DNA of 64,000 nucleotides from JAJRQY01 sp965224435 (GCA_965224435.1 OZ245048.1:2790001-2854000), one strand, 5' to 3'. Positions 25,461 through 34,990 are shown, counted from the first letter of the stretch. Numbers and translations: made by a program. Notes: generated from the letters alone by a model not told the origin.

Positions 25461-27239
25461 TCACCGGACGCTGCGGCGAACTGACGCCGAGGCCAGATCA
25501 ACAGCAACGGTTACTGCCAAGAGAGCCAGGATGGTGGCGACGATTCCCTGATAGTCAAAAGCCGAGGTCTGCTCGTCCAAGCGACGTCCCAAGCCGGCGG
25601 CACCGACGACCCCAACAATGACAGTCTCGCGAATGGCGACTTCCCATCGGTACAGACCAAGGGCAACGAAACGCCCCGATACGGCGGGGACCGTGGCGTA
25701 GGCCAGTGCACTAGGCATTGTCGCTCCGCTGGCGCGTAGGGCCTCTTCGGGGCCGCGGTCAATGTTCTCCAATACTTCGGCTTGCAGTCGGCCAAGCACA
25801 CCGGCGTTATAGATGGCTAGGGCAATGACTCCGGGCCACAGACCGGGGAAAACAACGAAGACCACAATGAAGGCCCAAACGGGAGGAGGAACCGATCGGC
25901 TGACCAGAAGGATGAATCGGATCAACCCACTCAATCCGGACCACACGAAACGCCAGCCGCTGACATTTCTGCTGTTGGACTCCGACGCGATCGGATCAGG
26001 CCGGGCAGCCAAGAATGAAACCAGGGTGCCAATCATCCAGGCCAGAACGAGAGCGAGCACAGCCAACGCAATGGTGTCCACGGAGTCCGAGATCAGCTGA
26101 GACCAGCCGCCGTTGCCAATCCTGGGTGGGAAGGCATCGGCCACCAGTTCATTGCCAAGAGTTCGCGCCCTGCTATTCCACAGGGTTGACAAGTCCAGGT
26201 CCAGCCACCAGTAAGCCACGGGCACCATGATGGCCAGCAGGAGCGCACTACCTCGAAGGAACGGGTCCTTGCGGCGTGAAGTCCACGCTCTGTCGCCAGA
26301 CATTCCCATTTCCACGGCCGCAGTATTGCGGCGACGTCGCACAACTGTTGACCAGCGGTCACCAATACCCGACAAGATGATCAGGGCCCAAAGCAGGGTC
26401 CACATCTCCTCATAGCGCAAGGACTGAAAGGACAAGGCCAGTTGGAATCCGATACCGCCAGCACCCACGATGCCAAGCACCGCCGCGCTACGGATACTGC
26501 ATTCGAATCGGTAGAAGGCGTAGGAAAGGAGGTCACCCATGGCCTGGGGAAATGTGCCAAACAGCAGAGCACTAAGCCGGCCCGCCCCACTGGCTCGAAA
26601 ACTCAACTCGGCTGAGGATGGAACCTCATCCAGCAACTCCGAGAACACCTTGGCCGTGACCGCTCCAAAGGGGATGCCGATGGCCAAGATGGCCACCAAC
26701 GGGTTGAGGCCGAGAATGTTCACCAGCAAGAGGGCGAACACAACTTCGTGCATGGAGCGAGGGATGGCGAAAGCCAATCTACCCAGTGCCCACCCGACTC
26801 GGCCTCGTCGTGTCAGTTGGTTATGGCCAGTTCTCGCATGTCCGGCCTGAGAGCTGTCGCTGGCAGGCGCTGCCATTGGTGACCAGATTCGTTCGGTCAG
26901 CAAGACCCCGCCGAACAGCCCGATAAGTAGGGCCAGCGCTGTTCCCAACAAGGCGAATGACAGCGTGACAGCGGCTTCACGAAGAGTTAGCGCCAGGAAA
27001 TCGCTACTCAAGTCTGGGTGAACGGCAGCGACGAAGAAGTCTCGAACCTGAGGCCAGCCGCGGGTATTGATCAGCTCCGTCGGGTCCAGGCCCGCTCGAA
27101 TAACCGAGAGAGCAACAACCACAAGACCCGTCGCCAGCCAGGCCCTACGGCCACGGTTGAGAATTGGCCTGTTCGGCAGTGGCCCATCAAGGTTTACGGC
27201 GGCGCTCAAGCTAGTCGTCTTCGAGCCGGTAAAGATCAT
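25461..27239 (-). CDS. fused double permease of a PhnCDE-like (putative selenium oxyanion) ABC transporter
   Basis: 592 residues made of two PhnE-type permease halves in one chain. Each has a BPD_transp_1 region: PRSMHEVVFALLLVNILGLNPLVAILAIG, then SFRASGAGRLSALLFGTFPQAM, in the first, and RSVPPPVWAFIVVFVVFPGLWPGVIALAIYNAG, then ALRASGATMPSALAYATVPAV, in the second. Classical PhnE has one such domain per chain. ATG 27239 overlaps the end of the ATPase gene by 29 bp, so translation is probably coupled. Family knowledge covers phosphonate, phosphite and phosphate transport. The selD/senAB neighbourhood suggests selenium uptake. Confidence 0.85.
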   Translation of the reverse strand: MIFTGSKTTSLSAAVNLDGPLPNRPILNRGRRAWLATGLVVVALSVIRAGLDPTELINTRGWPQVRDFFVAAVHPDLSSDFLALTLREAAVTLSFALLGTALALLIGLFGGVLLTERIWSPMAAPASDSSQAGHARTGHNQLTRRGRVGWALGRLAFAIPRSMHEVVFALLLVNILGLNPLVAILAIGIPFGAVTAKVFSELLDEVPSSAELSFRASGAGRLSALLFGTFPQAMGDLLSYAFYRFECSIRSAAVLGIVGAGGIGFQLALSFQSLRYEEMWTLLWALIILSGIGDRWSTVVRRRRNTAAVEMGMSGDRAWTSRRKDPFLRGSALLLAIMVPVAYWWLDLDLSTLWNSRARTLGNELVADAFPPRIGNGGWSQLISDSVDTIALAVLALVLAWMIGTLVSFLAARPDPIASESNSRNVSGWRFVWSGLSGLIRFILLVSRSVPPPVWAFIVVFVVFPGLWPGVIALAIYNAGVLGRLQAEVLENIDRGPEEALRASGATMPSALAYATVPAVSGRFVALGLYRWEVAIRETVIVGVVGAAGLGRRLDEQTSAFDYQGIVATILALLAVTVAVDLASASVRRSVR

Positions 27240-27960
27240 CCAGCATCGGTTGAGTTACGTCGATCGGCTCCAGATCAAAAGCGATCTGACCATCACGCAA
27301 GGCGACGATTCGAGTGAAATGGGAACAAGCCAGGGGGGCATCGTGAAGGCTGGCCAACACTGCTCGGTTCGGACTGGTCCGCGCCGCCTCAGTCATCACT
27401 TCCAAGACTGCTCCGGAGCGGGCCGGGTCAAGGGCACTTACTGGCTCATCGGCAATCAGCAGATCCGGGTCTTGAAACAGTGCCCGCGCAATGGCGGTAC
27501 GTTGCTGCTGACCGCCGGAGAGCTGGTCGGTCCGTTCCCACAACTTGTCGGCAATACCCATGCGCTGGAGGGCGTCGGTGATTTCTTCCAGGTTGCGAGG
27601 ACGAACCAGCGAGCGAAGGGCCGTCAGGAACGACCAACTGCCCAATCGACCCGCCGACACATTGTGGGCGACCCGCAACGGACCAACGAGAGCAAAGTCC
27701 TGTTGCACCAGGCCGATCTTGCGGCGAGTATCGCGATTGGTTCGGATACCAAGGTCGACCGAATCAACACCAAGCACGGTGACCGTTCCCGAACCCGGCA
27801 GGGTTAGCCCAGTGGCCAGAGAGAGAACGGTTGATTTACCCGCTCCGGAAGGACCGATGAGGGCGACTCGCTCCCCCTCGCCAATGGACAGCGAAAACCC
27901 GTGAAGCGCAGGCGAAGCCGCCTTGTTGTACTGGACCGTGACGTCGGCAAAGGTGAGCAT
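27211..27960 (-). CDS. PhnC-like ABC transporter ATP-binding protein
   Basis: A 249-residue ATPase with Walker A GPSGAGKST, IGLVQQDFALVGPL, signature LSGGQQQRTAIARAL, Walker B DLLIADEPVSALDP and switch ASLHD. The substitution of FALVGPL and the overall spacing follow PhnC-like importers. It is the second gene in the order binding protein, ATPase, fused permease, 33 bp after the binding-protein stop. It energises uptake of the ligand captured by the downstream-listed lipoprotein. Confidence 0.88.
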   Translation of the reverse strand: MLTFADVTVQYNKAASPALHGFSLSIGEGERVALIGPSGAGKSTVLSLATGLTLPGSGTVTVLGVDSVDLGIRTNRDTRRKIGLVQQDFALVGPLRVAHNVSAGRLGSWSFLTALRSLVRPRNLEEITDALQRMGIADKLWERTDQLSGGQQQRTAIARALFQDPDLLIADEPVSALDPARSGAVLEVMTEAARTSPNRAVLASLHDAPLACSHFTRIVALRDGQIAFDLEPIDVTQPMLDDLYRLEDD

Positions 27961-27993
27961 GAGGTGGGTTCGAGAATCGGTCGAGAGAGTCGG

Positions 27994-28935
27994 CTAGCCA
28001 GTGATCTTGCCAGCATCACGAGCAATGGCTTCGATGTCGGCGTAATTGGAATCATCAGTATCGATGAAGGCGTCGGCTCCAAAGAAGTCGAGGATGACCT
28101 GATGGTCGGGATTGGTGGAGTCCAGACCCAGCAAGGCTGTAGTGATCTTTGCTTTCAGATCAGCTCCAAGGTCGGGGTGGGCGACCCAGTGATAGTCGTA
28201 ATAGGTGGGGGTCTCCAGGATGAGCTGCACTTTGGACGTGTCGACTTCACCAGCTTCGACCCGGTCGAACCAGACTTGGGAGTTCAGTGCGCCAACCTCA
28301 TAGGTTCCCGCTTCGACCAGGGCAATGGTCTTGTCGTGGGATCCGGAGAACCCGGGCTCTCCGTCGACGTCATCCAGGGTGACGCCAGCCTGGTCAAGAA
28401 ATGCCTGAGGCATGAGACGTCCTGAGGTGCTGGAATCTGAACCAAAGGTGAGGGTGCGACCAGCGACAACGCTCAATCCATCGACACCATCCAGTGGCCC
28501 GATACCACTATCGACGCTGGCGACAAAGACCGAGGTGAACTCGGCATCAATATCTCGCTGAGCAATGGCCTCGGCACCATCGACCTGGAGTCGTGCTTGC
28601 ACTCCGGTGAGGCCACCGAACCAGACAAGATCGAGGTCGCCAACACGGAACTGGGTAACAGCGGCGTCATATTCGGTGACCGGTTGGAAGGTGACTTCAA
28701 CTCCGACTTCTTCGGACAGGTAGTCCGCAACCAGGCCATAATTTCTGGCCAGCAACTCCGGGTCCTGATCAGGAATCGCACCGATGACAATCTTGTCTGG
28801 TGACCCGCCTGCGCCGGATGTCGTTCCGCCGCTCGCATCGTTATCAGAACCACAAGCAGAGGCGACTAAGGCGAACGTAAAGAGAAGAGCAAGTAGTCGT
28901 CTCAAAGGGGACTCATTTCGGCGGGGCTTCAACAC
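27994..28935 (-). CDS. PhnD-like substrate-binding lipoprotein, putative selenate/selenite ABC transporter
   Basis: A 313-residue lipoprotein with a basic start, a hydrophobic stretch and lipobox VASAC (Cys28). The mature part begins KIVIGAIPDQDPELLARNYGLVADYL and has FRVGDLDLVWFGGLTGVQARLQ, FGSDSSTSGRLMP, GFSGSHDKTIALVEAGTYEVGALN and TPTYYDYHWVAHPDLG. This pattern matches the PhnD-related clade annotated as putative selenate ABC transporter binding proteins (TIGR04553 as I remember it), which occur beside selD and TIGR04348 genes. It is first in its operon. Phosphonate use is less likely, because no C-P lyase or phosphonatase gene is near. Confidence 0.83.
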   Translation of the reverse strand: MLKPRRNESPLRRLLALLFTFALVASACGSDNDASGGTTSGAGGSPDKIVIGAIPDQDPELLARNYGLVADYLSEEVGVEVTFQPVTEYDAAVTQFRVGDLDLVWFGGLTGVQARLQVDGAEAIAQRDIDAEFTSVFVASVDSGIGPLDGVDGLSVVAGRTLTFGSDSSTSGRLMPQAFLDQAGVTLDDVDGEPGFSGSHDKTIALVEAGTYEVGALNSQVWFDRVEAGEVDTSKVQLILETPTYYDYHWVAHPDLGADLKAKITTALLGLDSTNPDHQVILDFFGADAFIDTDDSNYADIEAIARDAGKITG

Positions 28936-29126
28936 GGGTCAAAAGACAGCGAGACCGGCCCGCCGTTCCAAGCATAAACAGCCATCCGGCTGGTCCTATT
29001 CCACGCTATCTGAAGAACTTCTGTTCAATCTCGATTCACAGCGTTAGGCCAACTCGTGACTCCATCGTTTCATACGCCGATGACAATCAGCAGCTGTGGC
29101 TGGTCCGAGACCGTACGCTACGACTG

Positions 29127-30680
29127 ATGCTGACAAAGGGCCGCAATATCTCGGACAGTCTGAGAGGAGCCGCAAGGCGATCCAGCAGCTTGCTTGTGAT
29201 ATGTGTACTCCTGGCCAGTTGTGTCAATGAGTCCGGTCCTTCGGAGTTGGCAGATGCAGTTCAGGTCACAGTCGTCAGTACGTCGGAACCAAATCTTTCC
29301 GGAGCCGGCGACACAACAGAAACAACAACAGCAACAGCAGAAATCAGCAACTTCGTCTATGTCACTGGGGACCAGCACATCGAGCCCTTCTTGGGTGACT
29401 CCGCTCCGAAGAAGGGTGAAAGCCGGGTCGATCCCACCACGGGGATCACCATCACCAGGCTCACTGATGCTTCGGAGTTGCCTGGGTCTGAGGATGCGCT
29501 GATTGTCTATTCTCGCTACACCCCCGAAAACATTTCGGGCGAGCTCGTCCTTGCCTTTGGGACTAACTCGACCACAAGCTGGGTCATAGAACGCGCGACC
29601 GGAGCCATTGTCACCGAGCTCCAAGACAGTGCCGGAAATGGCATCGGAGAAGTGCACGAGGTTCGCTGGGATACCTCCGAGCAGTATGCAAACCGGGTCT
29701 ACTTCCGCCAAGGCATGACGTTCAACATGATCGAAGACGTGACTGACCCCGAGAGTTCTCCAGTGCTGATCCGAGACTTCTCCGATCTGCTTCCCAATTC
29801 GACTCAGATCTACAATGACGTGGAGGGAAACAGCTCTGTCGACAGTCAGCAGTGGGCTTGGATGGCCGCTCACTACGACGGAACAACCTTTGTTGTTGAC
29901 GCCTTCGTTCACTACGACATTTCCCGCGAGAAGACGGACCTGCTACGCCCTGCGATGCTGTCGGGGACCAGTCTTGGCCACCGCGCTCAGGACCAAACAC
30001 TGCCTCGCCCGAACATGGTCGAAGTCTCACCATGGGGCACCGGGATTGTCTTGCACTACGACAGGGCATGGGGAGACCAGGACTATGGCAACCGTCCTCA
30101 AGACATTGACACCTGGTTCGACGGACCCCACCACTGGCCACTGGACTTCAACATCGATGACCAGAAACCAGTACCCATAGCCATTGACGCAACCCACTCC
30201 GGGTGGGCCTACGACAACGAAAACAACACATACCTCTTCGTCAGCCAAAACAACCGAACCGATCAGATCGATGCTGTCTCGCTGGTAGACGGCTACGACG
30301 AACGTCTCTCGATTGCTGAGCACGAGGACCTCGGTTGGAGCAATGGCTTCCACTTCGCGGCAATGCCAAACACTCGTCCCGGCTGGACTCTGGTCAGCAC
30401 ATACTCAAATTCGACTAATCAGACTCATGAGGCTGATTGGGCCGCCGATCAGCTCCTGATGATTCGGACTCCCCGAGCCAACGAAACGGCGTTGATTTGG
30501 CGGATATCCCCTACCTACAACCACTATGACGGGGAGTACCGAGATGAGGCCCCGGCCGCCATCAACTCGACGGGTGATCGCGTCTACTTGTCAGCCAACT
30601 GGGGCGGCATGCTTGACCACCGCGAAGTTTTCCTCTTCGAGCTGCCTCGCGAGTGGGATTACCAGCTCGCGAACAGCTAG
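29127..30680 (+). CDS. large secreted lipoprotein, probable beta-propeller
   Basis: A 517-residue protein with lipoprotein signal RRSSSLLVICVLLASC (Cys33 or so), followed by a Thr-rich linker. The rest consists of repeating beta-rich blocks with TGITITRLTD, SRYTPENISGELVLAFGTNSTTSWVIERATGAIV, VRWDTSEQYANRVYF and RDEAPAAINSTGDRVYLSANWGG, which look like propeller blades (oligogalacturonide-lyase or TolB-like). I cannot name the family. It stands alone between the divergent selenium transporter and the desaturase unit. Start ATG 29127 lacks a clear Shine-Dalgarno sequence. Confidence 0.7.
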   Translation: MLTKGRNISDSLRGAARRSSSLLVICVLLASCVNESGPSELADAVQVTVVSTSEPNLSGAGDTTETTTATAEISNFVYVTGDQHIEPFLGDSAPKKGESRVDPTTGITITRLTDASELPGSEDALIVYSRYTPENISGELVLAFGTNSTTSWVIERATGAIVTELQDSAGNGIGEVHEVRWDTSEQYANRVYFRQGMTFNMIEDVTDPESSPVLIRDFSDLLPNSTQIYNDVEGNSSVDSQQWAWMAAHYDGTTFVVDAFVHYDISREKTDLLRPAMLSGTSLGHRAQDQTLPRPNMVEVSPWGTGIVLHYDRAWGDQDYGNRPQDIDTWFDGPHHWPLDFNIDDQKPVPIAIDATHSGWAYDNENNTYLFVSQNNRTDQIDAVSLVDGYDERLSIAEHEDLGWSNGFHFAAMPNTRPGWTLVSTYSNSTNQTHEADWAADQLLMIRTPRANETALIWRISPTYNHYDGEYRDEAPAAINSTGDRVYLSANWGGMLDHREVFLFELPREWDYQLANS

Positions 30681-30723
30681 CAGCTTCACGTCCGATGTGC
30701 GGTGGTATTCAGCAACGACGAGT

Positions 30724-30795
30724 TATTGAAACAAACGTTTGCATTTAGCCTTCTGATGGTTTACTGTTCACGAGATATTGAAACGAACGTTTCAT
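30724..30795. promoter_or_regulatory. paired operators upstream of the desaturase gene
   Basis: Two near-identical boxes, TATTGAAACAAACGTTTGCAT (30724-30744) with core CAAACGTTTG, and TATTGAAACGAACGTTTCAT (30776-30795) with palindrome GAAACGAACGTTTC, are offset by exactly 52 bp, about five helical turns. The second ends 16 bp before the desaturase ATG. Such symmetric boxes are typical of TetR-family repressors of lipid genes such as DesT-like regulators. The regulator identity is inferred. Confidence 0.6.
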
Positions 30796-30811
30796 ACTGA
30801 GGAACTTGATC

Positions 30812-31693
30812 ATGAGCCAGACAACAGCAACGGTTCTGAACCGACAACACGACAACGGAGACTTCCCCGCATGGGCAACTCGCTCCGAACGGTCGCTCGG
30901 CCCGGTCAAGGCACCCCCGCTACAGAACCTGGGCGAAGAAATCATCGGGAATCGGCGACGGGTCGCTGTCATGCTTATCAGTAGGCCCATCGCTGCCGCA
31001 CTTATCTTTCTGCTCATCATCTCTCAGGGCTGGTGGCTGGGCATTCTGCCGAGTGTCTGGTTTCTCTATGGATCGACCATCAGCGCCGTCCACCAACTCA
31101 TCCATTCGAACATGGGACTCTCCACCCGCTCCAAAAATGCCTGGCTGTCCATCCTCGGCTGCCTCGTCGTCGAAAGCGGCCACGCCCTACGAGCAACCCA
31201 CCTCCTCCACCATCGCACCGACCCCAGCCTCCCCGACCCCGAGGGCTATGTCGAGAACGTCAGCTGGCGACAACTACCGCTAGCCGCCCTCTCCCTTCGT
31301 TACCGATTGGCATGGTGGGGAATGCGCTATGGGCCAAACCCACAACTTGTCAGGCTCGAGCTTGCCGTTCATTCCTTCGCCCACATTGTCAGCCTCATAC
31401 TCCTTCCGAGTCACCCTCTTCTGTGGATCTATCTGACCTCGATCCACCTCGCTTCTTTTCTCTTCGCTATCACCGCAGGCCGAGGCCCACAAACCAACTG
31501 GGGACGACCCGTCGCTAGCCCATTTGTTCTGGTCCGCAGTCGCCTTGCTCGCTATTTCTTGTTCAGCCACGACCTCCACCTCGAACACCACATCTACCCC
31601 ACCGTTCCAATCCATCGCCTTCGTCGACTAGGCCAACGCTGGGATCCCATCCTGACTGAGCTCGAACTCATCGACGTGAAGATCGTTGTGTGA
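30812..31693 (+). CDS. fatty acid desaturase family protein
   Basis: A 293-residue membrane di-iron enzyme. The histidine boxes are HQLIH (with SNMG), HLLHHRTDP and the C-terminal HDLHLEHHIYPTVP, in the order expected for the FA_desaturase/beta-carotene ketolase-hydroxylase superfamily. Hydrophobic segments lie between them. ATG 30812 is preferred because GAGGA lies eight bases upstream; the in-frame TTG at 30806 is inside that spacer. It is controlled by the two operators just upstream, pointing to regulation by lipid status. The small membrane-protein gene follows after 4 bp. The substrate may be a fatty acyl chain or another lipid. Confidence 0.85.
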   Translation: MSQTTATVLNRQHDNGDFPAWATRSERSLGPVKAPPLQNLGEEIIGNRRRVAVMLISRPIAAALIFLLIISQGWWLGILPSVWFLYGSTISAVHQLIHSNMGLSTRSKNAWLSILGCLVVESGHALRATHLLHHRTDPSLPDPEGYVENVSWRQLPLAALSLRYRLAWWGMRYGPNPQLVRLELAVHSFAHIVSLILLPSHPLLWIYLTSIHLASFLFAITAGRGPQTNWGRPVASPFVLVRSRLARYFLFSHDLHLEHHIYPTVPIHRLRRLGQRWDPILTELELIDVKIVV

Positions 31694-31697
31694 CTTC

Positions 31698-32273
31698 ATG
31701 ACAATCGTGCTCACCCTGCTCCTCATCAACGCAAGCATCGGAGCCTTCGACACCCTCTGGTATCACGAATACAAAGCTCAACTTCCGGCAAACACCGCAA
31801 CGACCAAGACCGAGCTCAGGCTCCATGCCGTTCGTGACGGACTCTATGTCTTCATCTATGCCGGCTTCGCCTGGTGGAAACCAAGCGGTTGGTTGGTTTC
31901 CGTCTTTCTCTTCGTCTTGCTGGCCGAGTTGCTCGTCACCCTGGCTGACTTCGTGGTCGAAGACCGAGACCGCCCAAGAATCGGCGGCATCTCCCCCGGA
32001 GAGCGGATCAGTCACACGATCATGGCCATCGTCTATGGAGCCATGTTGGCATCCTTGCTCCCGATCCTGGGCAACGGACTAGCAGGTCCGACTGCTCTCA
32101 TCCGCAACGGCGTCCCCACCTGGATGTCAATCTCCGCCAGTATCGCCGCCGTTGGAATCGCCTTGTCGGGGATTCGCGACGGGCTAGCAACAACGGGTCG
32201 AATAGTCTTCGGTTGGCCTGTGTTCGACAACGGGTCGAAATCGAGAAGGACCAGCTCGTCCTACCTCAGATAG
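31698..32273 (+). CDS. conserved integral membrane protein
   Basis: About 191 residues with five or six hydrophobic segments. Notable conserved-looking features are LLINASIGAFDTLWYHE near the start, ELRLHAVRDGLYVFIYAGFAWW, and LAELLVTLADFVVEDRDR, followed by SHTIMAIVYGAMLASLLP. This resembles a family of unassigned bacterial membrane proteins. ATG 31698, four bases after the desaturase stop, is chosen over TTG 31686, so it is co-transcribed with the desaturase. A lipid-related role is inferred. Its end overlaps the convergent lipoprotein gene by 13 bp. Confidence 0.75.
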   Translation: MTIVLTLLLINASIGAFDTLWYHEYKAQLPANTATTKTELRLHAVRDGLYVFIYAGFAWWKPSGWLVSVFLFVLLAELLVTLADFVVEDRDRPRIGGISPGERISHTIMAIVYGAMLASLLPILGNGLAGPTALIRNGVPTWMSISASIAAVGIALSGIRDGLATTGRIVFGWPVFDNGSKSRRTSSSYLR

Positions 32274-33088
32274 TCGGCAAGCTCATCACCAACGGCAAGC
32301 CCGTCCCGAAGGTCACGGTCGCCAAGTGGCTCACCCAGCTCTACGACCACTGAACTTGAAGGATTGCCGGGGCAGTTCTGCACCTCACCAGGCGGTATCT
32401 CAGCGGCGAAGGCAATCAGCACATCAGACTCAGTCAGTACAACTTCTGGTCCGAGCAGCCGGTCGCCCATGGCCTGGCCGCTCACACACTCTTGCTCAGT
32501 GACCAGCAGATGCACCGATGTGCTTTCCGGCGTCGGCGCAGGATGGTCCGGGTCCAGTGCCCACCCGACGGTGTTCAATCCTTCCCGAAGCTCAGTCCTC
32601 AGCTGACACGAAGCAGGTGAAGTTGCTCCCGCCCACTGCCATGCTCCGTCACTCCCCTCCAACGTCATGAATGAGACTCCGTCGGCATCGGCACTGTCCA
32701 GGTGCACCAGCAGAACCTGGGCGTCGCTAGCATGTAAGACCCGCCAGTCCTCCTGGGGCCAGTGTGAGCCCTCATCGTTGCCCAAAAATGTAGCCATCGC
32801 TTCGGTCAGGCCGCTCAACCCAGACTCTTCCACTGGCGGAACCTCATCAAGGGCCGATGCGGGGAACCATGGACCCGAGATACATCCCACCTCGATACCA
32901 GTGGGTAGGGAACCATCATCGGGGGCCACAATCACGTGGAGCCCATCAGGGTCTGAAGTGGTACTCCCATCACTGCCGTCGGCCTCACTTGTCGCCGTAT
33001 TCCCCTCAGCCGGGACTGCTTCGCGTTCCGAGCCAGTGCATGCAACCAGTGAGACGGCTGTGGCCAGGAGCACAATCAGAGTTCGCAT
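32261..33088 (-). CDS. hypothetical lipoprotein
   Basis: A 275-residue exported lipoprotein that starts MRTLIVLLATAVSLVACTG, with a clear lipobox (LVAC) about Cys17, then an acidic Ser/Thr/Asp-rich linker. The mature part has four Cys residues (VGCISG, ASCQL, EQECVSG, VQNCPG) that could form disulfides. No family was recognised. The open frame extends 37 residues upstream to 33199 but the signal peptide fixes the start at ATG 33088. It is divergent from the acyl-AMP ligase operon. Confidence 0.72.
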   Translation of the reverse strand: MRTLIVLLATAVSLVACTGSEREAVPAEGNTATSEADGSDGSTTSDPDGLHVIVAPDDGSLPTGIEVGCISGPWFPASALDEVPPVEESGLSGLTEAMATFLGNDEGSHWPQEDWRVLHASDAQVLLVHLDSADADGVSFMTLEGSDGAWQWAGATSPASCQLRTELREGLNTVGWALDPDHPAPTPESTSVHLLVTEQECVSGQAMGDRLLGPEVVLTESDVLIAFAAEIPPGEVQNCPGNPSSSVVVELGEPLGDRDLRDGLAVGDELADYLR

Positions 33089-33253
33089 TCCACCACCGTA
33101 GGTCACCAGGCTGGCGAGAGAAGATCGGGCAACCAAGGCAGACCGACCACGGTCCGAGCGGCGACACCGATCCAGGTCGAGAACCCGGGAGCAGGCCAAA
33201 TCGTCACACGATTATCCGTTAAGAAAACCCTCCCTCTGGTCGAAGATCAAGCA

Positions 33254-34990
33254 GTGGCCGCCTCTGTACGTTCTAGCATTCGAAGCTTTGTTGTCCGTCG
33301 AACCGTCGGACGCTTCGATGTTCCCCGCGATGCTGTCCGATTTACCACCAAGCGGTACGGGATCCGAACAGCCTTGATCGACGGCGACACATCCCTGACC
33401 TATGACCAGCTCCGCGATCGCCACCTTCGCCTAGCCAATGCTTGGCAACGGGCCGACATCAACAAGGGCGATGTTGTTTTCTGTCTCCTACCCGACGGCG
33501 CTGCCATCATCGAAACCCGATTGGCCAGCTATGAGTCCGGCATCTTGCTCACCCAGTTTCATGCTGACACCAGCGCTGAACAAATCCTTGCCGCTGCTGA
33601 ACTGATCAAACCGGACTTGTTCATCTATGACCCGACGCTCGCTCAGGAAAGTGCTGACATCCTCCAGGAGCGCCATCCCGACCTCCAAGTTTGGAACATC
33701 CGGTCGGGCGAGTACGAAAGACAGTTGGCGGCGGCGAAGCCTGTCAGCTCGACGACAGCGATCGAACCCTCTCACATAATGGGCGTCGGTTTCAGCTCGG
33801 GCACTACCGGCAAGCCCAAAGCCCTCGTCTCCTCTCACGGGACGATCATTGCCAGCCTCCAACTCGTGCTCAAGAACATCAGGATCGATGCTGGCAGCAA
33901 AACACCCGACAAGGCCATGGCCGGAATCCCGCTAACAGGAGCTGGTAGCGGAATCCTTCTTCCGACTCTGCTTAGTGGCGGCACCCTCATCATCACGCCT
34001 CGCTACGAAGCCACGACCCTGGCGGCCCTGGTTGAGCAACACCGGATCACCAGACTTTTCGTTACCCCGAGCATGCTCATTGACCTGCTGGACCTTCCCT
34101 CAGAGGCTCATGACCTTTCCAGCCTGACGAACGTCATCTACGGCACCGAGGTGACGGCTGGAGCCAAGCTGCAAGAAGCCATCAAACGATTCGGGCCCAT
34201 CTTTCAGCAGGGATATGGTAGCGCCGAGGTCATGCCGCCAGTTTCGATGCTGCAACCACACGAACACGTCGACAGCTACGGCCAGCCCGTCGGACTCGAC
34301 ATTCTGGCCTCAGCCGGAACCATCATTCCCGAGGTCAGCGTTCGCATCCTCGACAAGAACGGTCTCAACGCCCCCACCGGACAGATTGGCGACATCCTGG
34401 TTAAGAGCCCAACCCTATTCGACGGCTACTACGGGTCCGAGGAGCCAGGAACCGTTCAGCCAGCGACAATTCAGCCAGCAACTACGGACGGATGGTTCGA
34501 ACTTGGTGACGTTGGCTATGTGACCCGAGAGCGCCGCCTCCATGTTTTGGGTCGCAAGGCGGACATTGTTGCTGGGCATGATGGTCCGATCTATCCACGT
34601 CTGGTCGAAGAGATTGTTCACCAGCACCAGATGGTGAAGGAATGCTGCCTCGTCGAGGCAGCGGGTCAGGCAATTCTCGTAGTCTCACCTCGGCGCCGAT
34701 TCTTCGACGGAATTGCGGGAGACGTTCCTGCCTTTGTTGCAGACCTCACTCGGTTCATTGAAACCAAATCGCCCGACGGTGACATGCCAGCCGACATCCG
34801 AGTCGTCGCCGAACTTCCGCGCAGCGGCCTGGCCAAAGTCATCCGCCGAGAGGTTCGAGAACTCGTCGCCTCAGGGCAATTGGTCCAGCTCGTACCGGGT
34901 GACAAGTTTGGATTGCCACCAGTACTCCCAACGGTGACAACGACTTCACCACCTACCTATTCTCGATTCGAGAGAGCAGCCACCGCATGA
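33254..34990 (+). CDS. AMP-dependent ligase (ANL superfamily) of a putative biosynthetic operon
   Basis: A 578-residue adenylate-forming enzyme. It has the phosphate-binding loop GVGFSSGTTGKPKALVSSHG, QQGYGSAEVMPPVSML in place of the usual YG-TE, GWFELGDVGYVTRERRLHVLGRKADIVAGHDGPIYP and the catalytic Lys motif ELPRSGLAKVIRREV. Motifs are intact but divergent from ordinary acyl-CoA ligases. It starts at GTG 33254. Its stop overlaps the ThiF-FeeM start (ATGA), so the two products should be made in fixed ratio. It could supply acyl-AMP or acyl-CoA to the FeeM-like acyltransferase. That coupling is inference. Confidence 0.85.
   Translation: MAASVRSSIRSFVVRRTVGRFDVPRDAVRFTTKRYGIRTALIDGDTSLTYDQLRDRHLRLANAWQRADINKGDVVFCLLPDGAAIIETRLASYESGILLTQFHADTSAEQILAAAELIKPDLFIYDPTLAQESADILQERHPDLQVWNIRSGEYERQLAAAKPVSSTTAIEPSHIMGVGFSSGTTGKPKALVSSHGTIIASLQLVLKNIRIDAGSKTPDKAMAGIPLTGAGSGILLPTLLSGGTLIITPRYEATTLAALVEQHRITRLFVTPSMLIDLLDLPSEAHDLSSLTNVIYGTEVTAGAKLQEAIKRFGPIFQQGYGSAEVMPPVSMLQPHEHVDSYGQPVGLDILASAGTIIPEVSVRILDKNGLNAPTGQIGDILVKSPTLFDGYYGSEEPGTVQPATIQPATTDGWFELGDVGYVTRERRLHVLGRKADIVAGHDGPIYPRLVEEIVHQHQMVKECCLVEAAGQAILVVSPRRRFFDGIAGDVPAFVADLTRFIETKSPDGDMPADIRVVAELPRSGLAKVIRREVRELVASGQLVQLVPGDKFGLPPVLPTVTTTSPPTYSRFERAATA

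Noticed and set aside
25461..28935. Phosphonate/phosphite uptake system
   Set aside because: Possible by family, but no phosphonate catabolic genes are near and the binding protein looks like the selenium-associated clade. Kept only as the alternative.
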